A stretch of 64,000 nucleotides of DNA from RBG-16-66-20 sp040752005 (lineage in GTDB: Bacteria; Pseudomonadota; Gammaproteobacteria; Burkholderiales; SG8-39): NCBI GenBank assembly GCA_040752005.1, contig JBFMFX010000019.1, positions 1-64,000 of the forward strand, given 5' to 3'. The position numbers were made by a program, and so were the translations under genes. Position 1 is the stretch's first letter; each line of letters opens with the position of its first letter. Shown in pieces: positions 51,614 to 61,510 of the stretch. Below the pieces are notes generated by a model. The model had not been told where the DNA came from and did not search any database. It saw nothing but the letters and a program-made list of their open reading frames with translations.

Positions 51614-53560
51614 ATGGACCGCGCAAAGACCGCGTACAGGCACTGGCGCCACGAGCGCGACGCCGACGGGCTCGTGTGGCTCACCTTCGACAAGGCGGGC
51701 GAGTCGGCCAACACCTTCTCGCGCGAGGCGCTCGAGGAGCTTTCCTCAGCGCTCGACGAGATCGCGGCGGCCGCGCCCCGAGGGCTCGTCGTCCGCTCGG
51801 CCAAGGAAAACTTCATCGCCGGCGCCGACGTCGAGGAGTTCACCCGCTTCAAATCGCCGCAAGAAGCGCTCGCCTTCGTGCGCCTGGGCTGGGACGTGTT
51901 CGCGAAGCTGCGCGAGCTTCCCTTTCCGACGACCGCGATGGTGAACGGCTTCTGCATGGGCGGAGGGCTCGAGCTCGCGCTCGCCTGCCGCTACCGCGTC
52001 GCGTCGGATGAGCTGAAGACGCGCTTCGCGTTTCCAGAAGTGATGCTCGGCATCGTGCCTGCCTGGCACGGCGTGCAGTGGCTGCCGCCGCTGGTGGGCC
52101 CTGCGGCGGCATTCGACATGCTGCTGACCGGCAAACCGGTGGACGCGCGCCGCGCCAAGCGCATGGGCCTGGTCACCGAAGCGGTGCCGCTGCGCGTCCT
52201 GGAGAACACCGCGCGCATGGTGACGCTCCAGGCGCCGGCGCCGCGCCCGCGCCCGCTCGTGGACCGGCTTCTCGCCGGGCCGCTCAAGGCGATCGTCGTC
52301 GCGCAGGCGAAAAAACAGGTGGCGCGGCGCGCCCGGCGCGAGCACTATCCGGCGCCGTACGCGATCCTCGCGCTGTGGAAGAAGTACGGCGGCGATCCCT
52401 TCGTCAATCCGGAGGACCCGGAGTGCTCGATCCGGATGCTGTTCGAGCACCCGACGACGAAGAACCTGATCCGCATCTTCTTCCTCCAGGAGCGGCTGAA
52501 GTCGCTCGGCAAGACGGCCGAGTTCCAGGCGAAGCACGTGCACGTCGTCGGCGCCGGCGTCATGGGCGGGGACATCGCCGCGGTATGCGCGCTGCGCGGC
52601 ATCACGGTGACGCTCCAGGACACTTCGCCCGAGCGCATCGCGCCGGCGGTCGCGCGCGCGGCGCAGCTCTTCGCGCGCCGGCTGCGCGATTCGCGCCGCG
52701 CGCGCGACGCGATGGACCGCCTGATCCCGGACGTGGCCGGCGCGGGCGCGCGGCGCGCCGACCTCGTCATCGAGGCGATCTTCGAAAACCTCGAGGCGAA
52801 GAAAGCGCTGTTCGCGAAGCTGGAGGCCGAGGCGAAGCCGGATGCGCTCCTCGCGACCAACACCTCGAGCCTGAGGCTCGCCGACATCGCGCAGGCGCTC
52901 GCCGACCCTTCGCGCCTGGTGGGCATCCACTTCTTCAACCCGGTGCCGCAGATGATGCTGGTCGAGGTGGTTTCGGGCGAGAAGACCGAGCCCGGGCATG
53001 CGCGGCGCGCCGCCGCGTTCGTACGTCAGATCGACAAGCTGCCGCTGCCGGTGAAGGATTCGCCCGGCTTTCTCGTCAACCGCGTTCTCGGGCCCTACAT
53101 GCAGAACGCGTTCCGGATGCTGGACGAGGGCATGAAGCCGGAGACGATAGACGCGGCGATGGAGGAGTTCGGCATGCCGATGGGACCGATCGAGCTCGCC
53201 GACACGGTGGGTCTGGACATCTGCCTGCACGCCGGCAGATCGCTCGCAAAGAAGACGGCGGGGGCCGAGCCCGAGGCCCCGCAGGTGCTCGTCAACAAGG
53301 TGGCGCTCGGGCATCTCGGCCGCAAGACCGGTCAGGGGATCTACCGCTGGGTGGACGGCAAGCCGGTGAAGGGCCGGCCCGACGCGTACCAGTCCGACCT
53401 GATCGCGGCGCTCATCGAGCCCTACCTCGCCGAGGCCAAGGCGGTGCTCGCCGAAGGCATCGTGGCCGACGCGGACCTGGTGGACGCCGGGCTCATCTTC
53501 GGCACCGGCTTCGCGCCTTTCCGCGGCGGGCCGCTCCACTACCTCGCGACGAAACGCTAG
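51614..53560 (+). CDS. fadJ: Multifunctional enoyl-CoA hydratase / 3-hydroxyacyl-CoA dehydrogenase
   Basis: Middle two steps of beta-oxidation in one 648-residue protein. The N-terminal crotonase domain retains both catalytic Glu residues (Glu120 in CMGGGLELALA and Glu142 in FPEVMLG) and the oxyanion loop FIAGADVEEF. From about residue 310 the NAD-binding domain starts (HVVGAGVMGGDIAAVCALRG), with GIHFFNPVPQMMLVEVV giving the catalytic His and the C-terminal 3HCDH domains complete. It lies 10 bases after the thiolase gene. Confidence 0.9.
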   Translation: MDRAKTAYRHWRHERDADGLVWLTFDKAGESANTFSREALEELSSALDEIAAAAPRGLVVRSAKENFIAGADVEEFTRFKSPQEALAFVRLGWDVFAKLRELPFPTTAMVNGFCMGGGLELALACRYRVASDELKTRFAFPEVMLGIVPAWHGVQWLPPLVGPAAAFDMLLTGKPVDARRAKRMGLVTEAVPLRVLENTARMVTLQAPAPRPRPLVDRLLAGPLKAIVVAQAKKQVARRARREHYPAPYAILALWKKYGGDPFVNPEDPECSIRMLFEHPTTKNLIRIFFLQERLKSLGKTAEFQAKHVHVVGAGVMGGDIAAVCALRGITVTLQDTSPERIAPAVARAAQLFARRLRDSRRARDAMDRLIPDVAGAGARRADLVIEAIFENLEAKKALFAKLEAEAKPDALLATNTSSLRLADIAQALADPSRLVGIHFFNPVPQMMLVEVVSGEKTEPGHARRAAAFVRQIDKLPLPVKDSPGFLVNRVLGPYMQNAFRMLDEGMKPETIDAAMEEFGMPMGPIELADTVGLDICLHAGRSLAKKTAGAEPEAPQVLVNKVALGHLGRKTGQGIYRWVDGKPVKGRPDAYQSDLIAALIEPYLAEAKAVLAEGIVADADLVDAGLIFGTGFAPFRGGPLHYLATKR

Positions 53561-53562
53561 CG

Positions 53563-53976
53563 ATGGGCAGGGCGTCCGATCAGCCCCGGGACGTCGCGCT
53601 CCCCGCGGGCCGGGTGCCGGTGCTGCGCGTGGTGCCGATGCCCGCCGACGCCAACCAGAACGGCGACATCTTCGGCGGCTGGATCATGGCACAGGTGGAC
53701 ATCGCCGGCGGCATCGTCGCAGGCCGCCTTGCGCGCGGCCGCGTCGCCACGGTCGCGGTGAACTCGTTCGTGTTCAAGCAGCCGGTGCAGATCGGCGATG
53801 TGCTCTCCTTCTACGCCGACACGGTGCGCGTCGGCAACACCTCGATCACCGTGAAGGTCGAGGTGTACGCCGAGCGCCGGCCGGAGGCGCCGAAGGTGGT
53901 GAAGGTGACCGAGGCGACGCTCACCTACGTCGCGATTGACGCCGAAGGCCGGCCGAGGCCCGTCCCGAAATCCTGA
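53563..53976 (+). CDS. Acyl-CoA thioesterase, YciA-like hotdog
   Basis: A 137-residue hotdog enzyme hydrolysing acyl-CoA. VVPMPADANQNGDIFGGWIM carries the catalytic Asp and Asn, DIAGGIVAGRLARGRVATVA the hotdog helix, and FKQPVQIGDVLSFYADTVRV the CoA-binding strand. Begins 2 bases after the fadJ-like stop and overlaps the hydrolase start by one base, so it is part of the fad operon, possibly releasing acyl groups that stall the cycle. Confidence 0.9.
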   Translation: MGRASDQPRDVALPAGRVPVLRVVPMPADANQNGDIFGGWIMAQVDIAGGIVAGRLARGRVATVAVNSFVFKQPVQIGDVLSFYADTVRVGNTSITVKVEVYAERRPEAPKVVKVTEATLTYVAIDAEGRPRPVPKS

Positions 53977-54815
53977 TGCCGCAGGCGCTGGAGATCGCGG
54001 CGCGCGACGGCTACCGGCTCGCCGCCACGCTGCATGCGCCGCGCACGGCAAACGGCCGCGCGGTGCTGGTGCATTCCGCCACCGGCGTCGGACGCCACTA
54101 CTACGGCAAGTTCGCCGAGCACCTCGCCGGCCGCGGCTTTATCGTCCTCACCTTCGACTATCGCGGCATCGGCGAGTCGCGCCGCGAGCCGCTGCGAAAA
54201 CTGCGCGCGCGCATGCGCGACTGGGCGCAGCTCGACGCCGCGGCGGCACTCGACTTCCTTGCGCGCGCGGCGCCGGGCGCGGCGCTCTTCTGCGTCGGGC
54301 ACAGCTTCGGCGCGAACGCGCTCGGCCTCGTCCCCGGCATCGAGCGTTACCGCGGCGCAGTGTTCGTCGGCGCGCAAAGCGGCTACTGGCGCCACTGGCC
54401 GGGGGTCACGCGCGCGGGGATGTGGCTGCTCACGCACGCGCTGCTTCCCTCGGTGTCGGCGCTGCTCGGGCGTTTCCCGATGCACGCGCTCGGCATGGGC
54501 GAGGACCTGCCCGGGGGCGTGGCGCGCGAATGGGCGAGCTGGTGCCGTCATCCGCGCTACGCCGCGGGCGCGGTCGGAGCCGAAGGCTACGCGCGCCTCA
54601 GCGCGCCGATTCGCAGCTACTGGGCGAGCGACGACCGCTACGCGCCGCGGGCTGCCGCCGAGGCGCTCTTCGAGCTGTACCCGAACGCGGTGTCAAAGGA
54701 GCTGGTCGCGCTCGATGCGCGCGCGCACGGCGGCATCGGCCATTTCGGGTTCTTCCGCGAGCGCTTGCGCGACACGCTTTGGCGCGACATGGCCGAGTGG
54801 CTGGAGCGCCTCTGA
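53976..54815 (+). CDS. Alpha/beta-hydrolase family protein
   Basis: A 279-residue protein with AVLVHSATGVGRHYYGKFAE, ILTFDYRGIGESRR, the nucleophile elbow FCVGHSFGANALGL (GHSFG), SASDDR-like YWASDDRYAPRAAA for the acidic residue and HGGIGHFGFF for the His. Matches uncharacterised bacterial hydrolases with a signature like YheT. It is the last gene of the fad operon; substrate unknown. TGATG overlap with the thioesterase gene. Confidence 0.8.
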   Translation: MPQALEIAARDGYRLAATLHAPRTANGRAVLVHSATGVGRHYYGKFAEHLAGRGFIVLTFDYRGIGESRREPLRKLRARMRDWAQLDAAAALDFLARAAPGAALFCVGHSFGANALGLVPGIERYRGAVFVGAQSGYWRHWPGVTRAGMWLLTHALLPSVSALLGRFPMHALGMGEDLPGGVAREWASWCRHPRYAAGAVGAEGYARLSAPIRSYWASDDRYAPRAAAEALFELYPNAVSKELVALDARAHGGIGHFGFFRERLRDTLWRDMAEWLERL

Positions 54816-54818
54816 GCC

Positions 54819-55460
54819 TCACGCCAGCCCAGGAAAAAGCTGCCGCAGCCCTTCGGCCATCGTCTGCACGGCGAGCGCGGCGAGCAGCAACCCGAGCAGG
54901 CGCGTGGCGATGTTGAGGCCGGTGGTCCCCAGGCGCGCGCCGATCGGTTGCGCAAGCCGCAGCACCAGCCAGGTCGCAGCGCACGCGATCACGATGCAGG
55001 CGAGGATCGCCGCAAGGTGCGCGAGCCCGCCCGGCTGCGCGGCGATGATGGTGGTGCTGATCGCGCCCGGTCCGGCAAGAAGCGGCACCGCGAGCGGGAC
55101 CGCGCTGGTCGCCTCGCCGCTGGAGACCTCGCGCGCCTCCGCCTGCGTCTGGCGCACGCCTCCCGCCTCGGCGTTGAGCATGGCGAGCGCCATCAGCAGC
55201 AGCACCAGCCCGCCGCCCACCCGGAACGCCGGCAAGCTCGCGCCGATGAACACGAGCAACTGCTCGCCGACGAGCGCCGAGACCGCCAGCACCGCGAACA
55301 CGGTCAGCGTGACCAGTCGCACCAGCGCCCGGCGCCGCGCCGGGCTGTAACGAGCAGTGAGGGCGAGATAGACCGGAACGGCGAGAAACGGGTCGAGGAC
55401 CGCGATCAGCGTGACGAGAAAGCGCGCGTACGCCGAAAGCGGCAGCAGCTCCGCATCCAC
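54819..55460 (-). CDS. MarC-family integral membrane protein
   Basis: A 213-residue protein with about six hydrophobic helices and the MarC signatures (IAVLDPFLAVPVYLALTA, AVPLAVPLLAGPGAISTTII, LGLLLAALAVQTMAEGLRQL). Transport role proposed for the family is unproven. Three bases separate its end from the alpha/beta-hydrolase stop; it converges with it. Confidence 0.9.
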   Translation of the reverse strand: MDAELLPLSAYARFLVTLIAVLDPFLAVPVYLALTARYSPARRRALVRLVTLTVFAVLAVSALVGEQLLVFIGASLPAFRVGGGLVLLLMALAMLNAEAGGVRQTQAEAREVSSGEATSAVPLAVPLLAGPGAISTTIIAAQPGGLAHLAAILACIVIACAATWLVLRLAQPIGARLGTTGLNIATRLLGLLLAALAVQTMAEGLRQLFPGLA

Positions 55461-55466
55461 GCTGGC

Positions 55467-56126
55467 CTACCGTGCCTGCGCCGCCGCTTTCGCCGCGTCC
55501 TGCGCCTCTTTTCTCCAGGCCTTCACCTGCGCGAACGCGGGCCGTGCCTCGATCATCTTCAGGTAGGGCTTCACCGGCGCGATGTCTTCGAGGAAATCGC
55601 GCCCGTAGGCGAGCTTCGTCGTGAGCGACACCAGCGGCAGGTGCTGCGCCGCCGCGCAGTCGGCGATCGTGAGGTCCTTGCCGGCGATGAACGGCTCGAA
55701 GCGCGCGAGCAGCTTGAACGCGCGCACACCCTTGGCGAGGTCGCGCTCGACCGACTGCTTCGTCGAGTCGGTGAGCGCGGCGCCGAAGAACACCCCCGGA
55801 TAGAGGCGCCGCACCACAAGCTCCATGTGCAGTTCCATCACCGTCACCAGCTCGCGTACCTTGGCGCGGGCGAACGGCTCCCGCGGCAGCAGTGGCTTTT
55901 CCGGGTACGCGTCCTCCAGGTATTCGAGGATCACCGCGGACTCGCACAGCCGCCCGTGCTCGGTCTCGAGAAAGGGCACCTTGCCCATGGGGCTCTTGGC
56001 GAGGTACTCCGCCGACTGCGAGGGCCTGACGCTCGCGTCCTCCTCGAACGGCACGCCCTTTTCCAGCAGCGCCACCAGCACCTTGTTGTGATAGTTGCTG
56101 AGACGGAATCCACAAAGCTTGAGCAT
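55467..56126 (-). CDS. Glutathione S-transferase family protein
   Basis: A 219-residue protein. Thioredoxin-like domain KLCGFRLSNYHNKVLVALLEK, SPMGKVPFLET and the glutathione-binding ESAVILEYLED, then an all-helical domain. The catalytic position near the start is Ser or Asn (RLSNYH). ATG 56126. It sits 54 bases from the divergent kynA, and 6 bases before marC on its own strand. Confidence 0.87.
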   Translation of the reverse strand: MLKLCGFRLSNYHNKVLVALLEKGVPFEEDASVRPSQSAEYLAKSPMGKVPFLETEHGRLCESAVILEYLEDAYPEKPLLPREPFARAKVRELVTVMELHMELVVRRLYPGVFFGAALTDSTKQSVERDLAKGVRAFKLLARFEPFIAGKDLTIADCAAAQHLPLVSLTTKLAYGRDFLEDIAPVKPYLKMIEARPAFAQVKAWRKEAQDAAKAAAQAR

Positions 56127-56167
56127 CCGTGTTCTCCGGGAATTGACCGCGACGCGACCCGGCGGAT

Positions 56168-56173
56168 TATAGT
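56168..56173 (+). promoter_or_regulatory. -10 TATAGT of kynA
   Basis: Ends 6 bases before ATG 56180, with no Shine-Dalgarno, so the message is probably leaderless. Confidence 0.5.
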
Positions 56174-56179
56174 AGCCGC

Positions 56180-57010
56180 ATGACGACGACCGGTCCCGGC
56201 TTCATCACCGACCTCGCCCCCGAGACTTCGTACGGGGGATACCTGCGCCTCGACCTGGTGCTCTCGGCGCAGCAGCCGCGCTCCGCGCATCACGACGAGA
56301 TGCTGTTCATCGTGCAGCACCAGACCTCCGAGCTGTGGATGAAGCTGATGGTGCACGAACTGGCCGCCGCGATCGCGCACGTGCGCGCCGACCGGCTCGC
56401 GCCCTGCTTCAAGATCCTCGCGCGCGTCAAGCAGGTACAGCGCCAGCTCTTCGAGCAGTGGGCGGTGCTGGAAACCCTCACGCCGTCGGAATACGCGCAG
56501 TTCCGCGGCGTGCTCGGCCCCGCCTCGGGCCTGCAGTCGTTCCAGTTCCGCGCCATCGAGTTCATGCTCGGCAACAAGAACGCCGCGATGCTGGCGGTGC
56601 ACCGGCATGACGCGAAGTTGCACGCCTGGCTCAAAGGGTTGCTCGAGGCCCCGAGCCTGTACGACGAGTTCCTGCGCCACCTCGCGCGCCGCGGCATGCC
56701 GGTGCCGGCCGAGCGCGTCGAGCGCGACTGGAGCGCGCCCTACGAGCGCCATCCGCAGGTGGTCGCGGTCTTCCGCCGTATCTACGAAGACCCGCAGGCG
56801 CACTGGGACGCCTACGACATGTGCGAGAAGCTGGTGGACGTCGAGGAGAACTTCCAGCTCTGGCGCTTCCGGCACGTGAAGACGGTCGAGCGCATCATCG
56901 GCTACAAGCCGGGCACCGGCGGCACCGCCGGGGTCGCGTTCCTGAGAAAAACGCTGGAACGGCCGCTGTTTCCGGAGCTGATAGACGTGCGCACCGAAAT
57001 CGGCGCGTGA
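56180..57010 (+). CDS. kynA: Tryptophan 2,3-dioxygenase
   Basis: Haem enzyme opening the tryptophan indole ring to N-formylkynurenine. The 276-residue protein has SYGGYLRLDLVLSAQQPRS, FIVQHQTSELWMKLMVHEL, FRAIEFMLGNKN and the haem-binding His in WRFRHVKTVERIIGYKPGTGG. All family motifs present. Overlaps kynU by GTGA, so both are co-translated. Confidence 0.95.
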   Translation: MTTTGPGFITDLAPETSYGGYLRLDLVLSAQQPRSAHHDEMLFIVQHQTSELWMKLMVHELAAAIAHVRADRLAPCFKILARVKQVQRQLFEQWAVLETLTPSEYAQFRGVLGPASGLQSFQFRAIEFMLGNKNAAMLAVHRHDAKLHAWLKGLLEAPSLYDEFLRHLARRGMPVPAERVERDWSAPYERHPQVVAVFRRIYEDPQAHWDAYDMCEKLVDVEENFQLWRFRHVKTVERIIGYKPGTGGTAGVAFLRKTLERPLFPELIDVRTEIGA

Positions 57011-58146
57011 TCAACGGCCCGCTCACCGAGCAGGCGCTCAGGCAGAGCGTCTGGCCGCTTTTTTCGCGCAGCCGCGCCGAATACCGCGGCATCTACCTCG
57101 CCAACCACTCGCTCGGGCGGCCGCCCGACCGCATGGCCGAGGACGTGCGGCAGGCGCTCGATCGCTGGTATCGCGACATGGGCGGCGCGTGGGAGGCGTG
57201 GCTCAACGCACGCGAGGCATTCCGCGCGCTCACCGCGCGCTTGGTCGGCGCGCCGCGCCCCGACTGCATCATCCCCAAGTCGAGCGCCGGCCAGGGCCTG
57301 CGCGCGGTGCTCTCGGCGCTCCCCGGCCGCCCGCGCGTCGCCGCCACCGACGGCGAGTTCGACTCACTCGACTTCATCCTGCGCGTCTGGCGCGAGCGCG
57401 GCCGCATCGAGCTGCACACGGCGCCCTGGCGCGAGCTCTCCGTCGCCAATGCCGACCTGGTGGTCGTTTCGACCGTGCAATACCGCACCGGCGAGGTGGT
57501 GGAGGATGTCCCCGGCCTGATACGCGCGGCGCATGCCGCCGGTGCGCTCGTGCTCCTCGACGTCTATCACCATGCCGGCGTGCTGCCGCTCGACCTCGCG
57601 GCGCTCGGTGCGGACTTCGCGGTGGGCGGTTCCTACAAGTACACGCGCGGCGGGCCCGGGGCGGCGTGGCTCTACGTGCGGCCGGGCCTTGCCGAGACGC
57701 TGCGCACGCTGGACACCGGCTGGTTCGCGAAGGAGGCGCCGTTCGCCTACCAGCGGCCGGAACCGCCGCGCTTTGCGGCGGGCGGCGATGCGTGGCTCGA
57801 ATCCACGCCCTCGGTGCTTGCGCCGGTGCAGGCGCTCGCGGGACTGGAGATCACGCTCGCGCTCGGCGTCGAGCGACTGCGCGAGTACAACCTGCGCCAG
57901 AAGCGGCGGCTTGCGGAGCTGCTGGCGGCGCAAGGAGTCGAAGCCGAGGGGGCGGGAGACGCTTTCGGCGCGTTTCTGACGGTGCGGCATCCCGCGGCCC
58001 CGCGCCTTGCCGAGGCGCTCGCCCGCTGGGGCGTGGCGACCGACGCGCGCGGCGAGCGGCTGCGCCTCTGCCCGGACATCCTCAATCCGGACGCCGAGCT
58101 GGAGGAGGGGGCGCGCAGGATCGCCGGCGCGATCAGGGCGTCTTGA
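57007..58146 (+). CDS. kynU: Kynureninase
   Basis: PLP enzyme cleaving kynurenine or 3-hydroxykynurenine to anthranilate or 3-hydroxyanthranilate and alanine. The 379-residue fold-type I protein has LANHSLGRPPDRMAEDV, KSSAGQGLRAVLSAL, Asp185 (LLDVYHHAG) and the PLP-bound Lys211 (GGSYKYTRGGPGAA). GTG 57007 overlaps kynA. The usual partner kynB (formamidase) is not adjacent. Its end overlaps the convergent exported protein gene by 14 bases. Confidence 0.9.
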   Translation: MINGPLTEQALRQSVWPLFSRSRAEYRGIYLANHSLGRPPDRMAEDVRQALDRWYRDMGGAWEAWLNAREAFRALTARLVGAPRPDCIIPKSSAGQGLRAVLSALPGRPRVAATDGEFDSLDFILRVWRERGRIELHTAPWRELSVANADLVVVSTVQYRTGEVVEDVPGLIRAAHAAGALVLLDVYHHAGVLPLDLAALGADFAVGGSYKYTRGGPGAAWLYVRPGLAETLRTLDTGWFAKEAPFAYQRPEPPRFAAGGDAWLESTPSVLAPVQALAGLEITLALGVERLREYNLRQKRRLAELLAAQGVEAEGAGDAFGAFLTVRHPAAPRLAEALARWGVATDARGERLRLCPDILNPDAELEEGARRIAGAIRAS

Positions 58147-58734
58147 GCGACGCCAGGGCGCAGTTCTGCGCGAAGCCGCTCTTGTTGTTGCGGATGCCGA
58201 AGCGAACGAACATGCGCAGCGCCGGCGCGTACTCCACGCTGCGGCGCAGGTCGTGCAGGGGACTGGAGATCTCGTCGGTCACCTCGAACACTTCCAGCTC
58301 GCCGAACAGGGCGCTGTGGACGCGCCGGGGTGCCTGCACCGTGATGACGTGCGTGCGCTCGGCCTCGCCGTTGGGCGACAGCCACCGGTACGTGAACCGG
58401 TAGCGCGCACCCGCCTTCAGCGCCTTCACGCCTTCGGCCGGGCCGCGCACGAGGAACATCCGGTTGCGGCCCCGCCCCGCGCCCAGGCCCTGCACGTCGT
58501 AGATGTCGCCGAGCATATAGGCCCACACCGGCCCCTCGCGGTAGATCTCCGGGTCCGCGGCGCTCTGCACGCGCAGGATCCCGCCTTCGTTCTTCGCGAC
58601 CACCCAGCGCGACTCGGAGCCGCCGTCGCAGCGCATCGCAAACTCCGCCCCCGCGGGCGGGGCGAGCACCTCCGGCTCCTGCGCGCTCGCCTGACTGCCA
58701 AGGAGCGCGAGCAGCGCGGCGAGGACCGACCGCG

Positions 58735-58738
<4 letters not shown>
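58133..58738 (-). CDS. Exported protein of unknown function, 201 residues
   Basis: N-terminal signal peptide (SVLAALLALLGSQASAQ), then a beta-rich domain (SRWVVAKNEGGILRVQS, YTYRW-like YRFTYRWLSPNGEAERTHVI, FEVTDEISSPLHDLRRSVEY) with a C-terminal FVRFGIRNNKSGFAQNCAL. Two Cys residues may form a disulfide. No family assigned. ATG overlaps the acyl-CoA dehydrogenase stop (ATGA), so it is the third gene of that operon. Confidence 0.6.
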
Positions 58739-59984
<1,246 letters not shown>

Positions 59985-59985
<1 letters not shown>

Positions 59986-61055
59986 CACCGGCTCCTTTGC
60001 AGAATTTTTTCCACCTGCTGCCAACCCAGCTCGGCCATCATCGGCGCTCGGGCGCCCGCCTCGGCGGCGTGCGCGGAGGCGGCGGTGCCGTCCACCACGC
60101 GCCGGGCGATGCCCTGGAGAATCGCCGCGATCCGGAAGAGGTTATACGCCATGTAGTAATCCCATACCGAGGGATCCACCGGCGGCCGCCCGGTGCGGCG
60201 GAAATAGAGCGCCGCATATTCGCGCTCGGACGGAATCCCCAGCTCCGCCAGCGGCAGCCCGGCGATGCCGCGGAACTTGCCCGGCGGGATGTGCCAGCTC
60301 ATGCAGTGGTAGGAGAAGTCGGCGAGGGGATCGCCGAGCGTCGAAAGCTCCCAGTCGAGCACCGCCAGGATCCTCGGCTCGGTGGGATGAAAGATCGTGT
60401 TGTCCAGGCGGTAGTCGCCGTGCACGACGGTCGTTTCGGCCGCGGGCGGGATGTTCGCCGGCAGCCACTCGATCAGGCGGTCCATCGCCTCGATGCGCAC
60501 GGTTTCCGAAGCGCGGTACTGCTTGGTCCAGCGCGCGATCTGGCGCTCGATGTAGTTGCCCGGTCGGCCGAAGTCCGCGAGGCCCGCGGCGCGGTAGTCC
60601 ACGGTGTGCAGCAGCGCGATGACGCGGTTGAGCTCGTCGTAGATCGCGCGCCGCTCGGCCTGCGTCATCCCGGGCAGCGACTGGTCCCAGAGCACACGGC
60701 CCTCGACGTAGTCCATGACGTAGAACGCGGTGCCGATGACCGACTCGTCCTCGCACAGGACATGGGGCCTCGCGACCGGAAAGCCGATCGCGTGCAGCGC
60801 GCGGATGACGCGGAACTCGCGGTCCACCGCGTGCGCCGAGGGCAGCAGCTTTCCGGGGGGCTTGCGGCGCAGCACATAGCGCCGGCCGCCCGCGCTCAGC
60901 CGATACGTCGGATTGGACTGCCCGCCGCGGAACTGCTCCACCGTCACCGGCCCGGTGAAGCCCTCGATCCGGCCGCGCAAGTAATCCACCAGCCGCGCGA
61001 CGTCGAAGCGATGCCGCTCCTCGACCGGCTTGACGCCGATGAACTCCTCGAACAT
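59985..61055 (-). CDS. Phosphotransferase (APH-like kinase, LvaA-like)
   Basis: A 356-residue aminoglycoside-phosphotransferase-fold kinase. GGQSNPTYRLSAGG is the nucleotide loop; VVHGDYRLDNTIFHP is the catalytic loop and LDWELSTLGDPLAD the metal site. The sequence resembles the kinase half of ACAD10/11. It overlaps the acyl-CoA dehydrogenase start. ATG 61055 is chosen because TATGCT (61066-61071) lies 10 bases before it and overlaps the alternative ATG 61070. Confidence 0.87.
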
Positions 61056-61128
61056 GGAGGGCGCAAGCATAATCCGAAACCGCGGCGCACCGCGCGGTGC
61101 GGCGCGAAACCGCGGCGCGGTCCCCGAC

Positions 61129-61344
61129 TCAGGCCGGAATGTCGGGCACCAGGCGCGCGCGCAACCGCTCGATCGAATCCTTCAGGAACAGCTTGCGCTT
61201 CTTCAGCCGCCGCAGCTGCAGCTGGTCCTGTGCCGGATGCTCCGACAGCCGCAGGATGATGTCGTCCAGGTCGCGGTGCTCGATCTCCAGCGCGCGGATC
61301 CGCGCCTCGATCTCGGCCCGCTCCTCCTCGGTGAGCGCGTTCAT
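61129..61344 (-). CDS. YdcH/DUF465 family protein
   Basis: A 71-residue small helical protein: MNALTEEERAEIEARIRALE, HRDLDDIILRLSEHPAQDQL, LRRLKKRKLFLKDSIERLRA. This pattern is the DUF465/YdcH coiled-coil type. Function unknown. ATG 61344. Runs towards the phosphotransferase gene on the same strand, 73 bases away. Confidence 0.85.
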   Translation of the reverse strand: MNALTEEERAEIEARIRALEIEHRDLDDIILRLSEHPAQDQLQLRRLKKRKLFLKDSIERLRARLVPDIPA

Positions 61345-61510
61345 GCCGGACGCCACCCTCCTGACACAATTTTTCCGGCGCGGCGCCGCGGCGTGACAAA
61401 CTTCACCGCCGGGCGCGCCACGACAAACCATCCTAGCGCGTCTTGCCGTCCCGGGAAAGACCGCCCCTCGGCGCGCTGCGCCATGGCGGGGTTGCCGATC
61501 CGGCACGGGC

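Noticed and set aside
47998..51957. Minus-strand open frame of about 1300 codons opposite the fad operon
   Set aside because: It is fully covered by well supported plus-strand genes and has the same mirror composition as other antisense frames.
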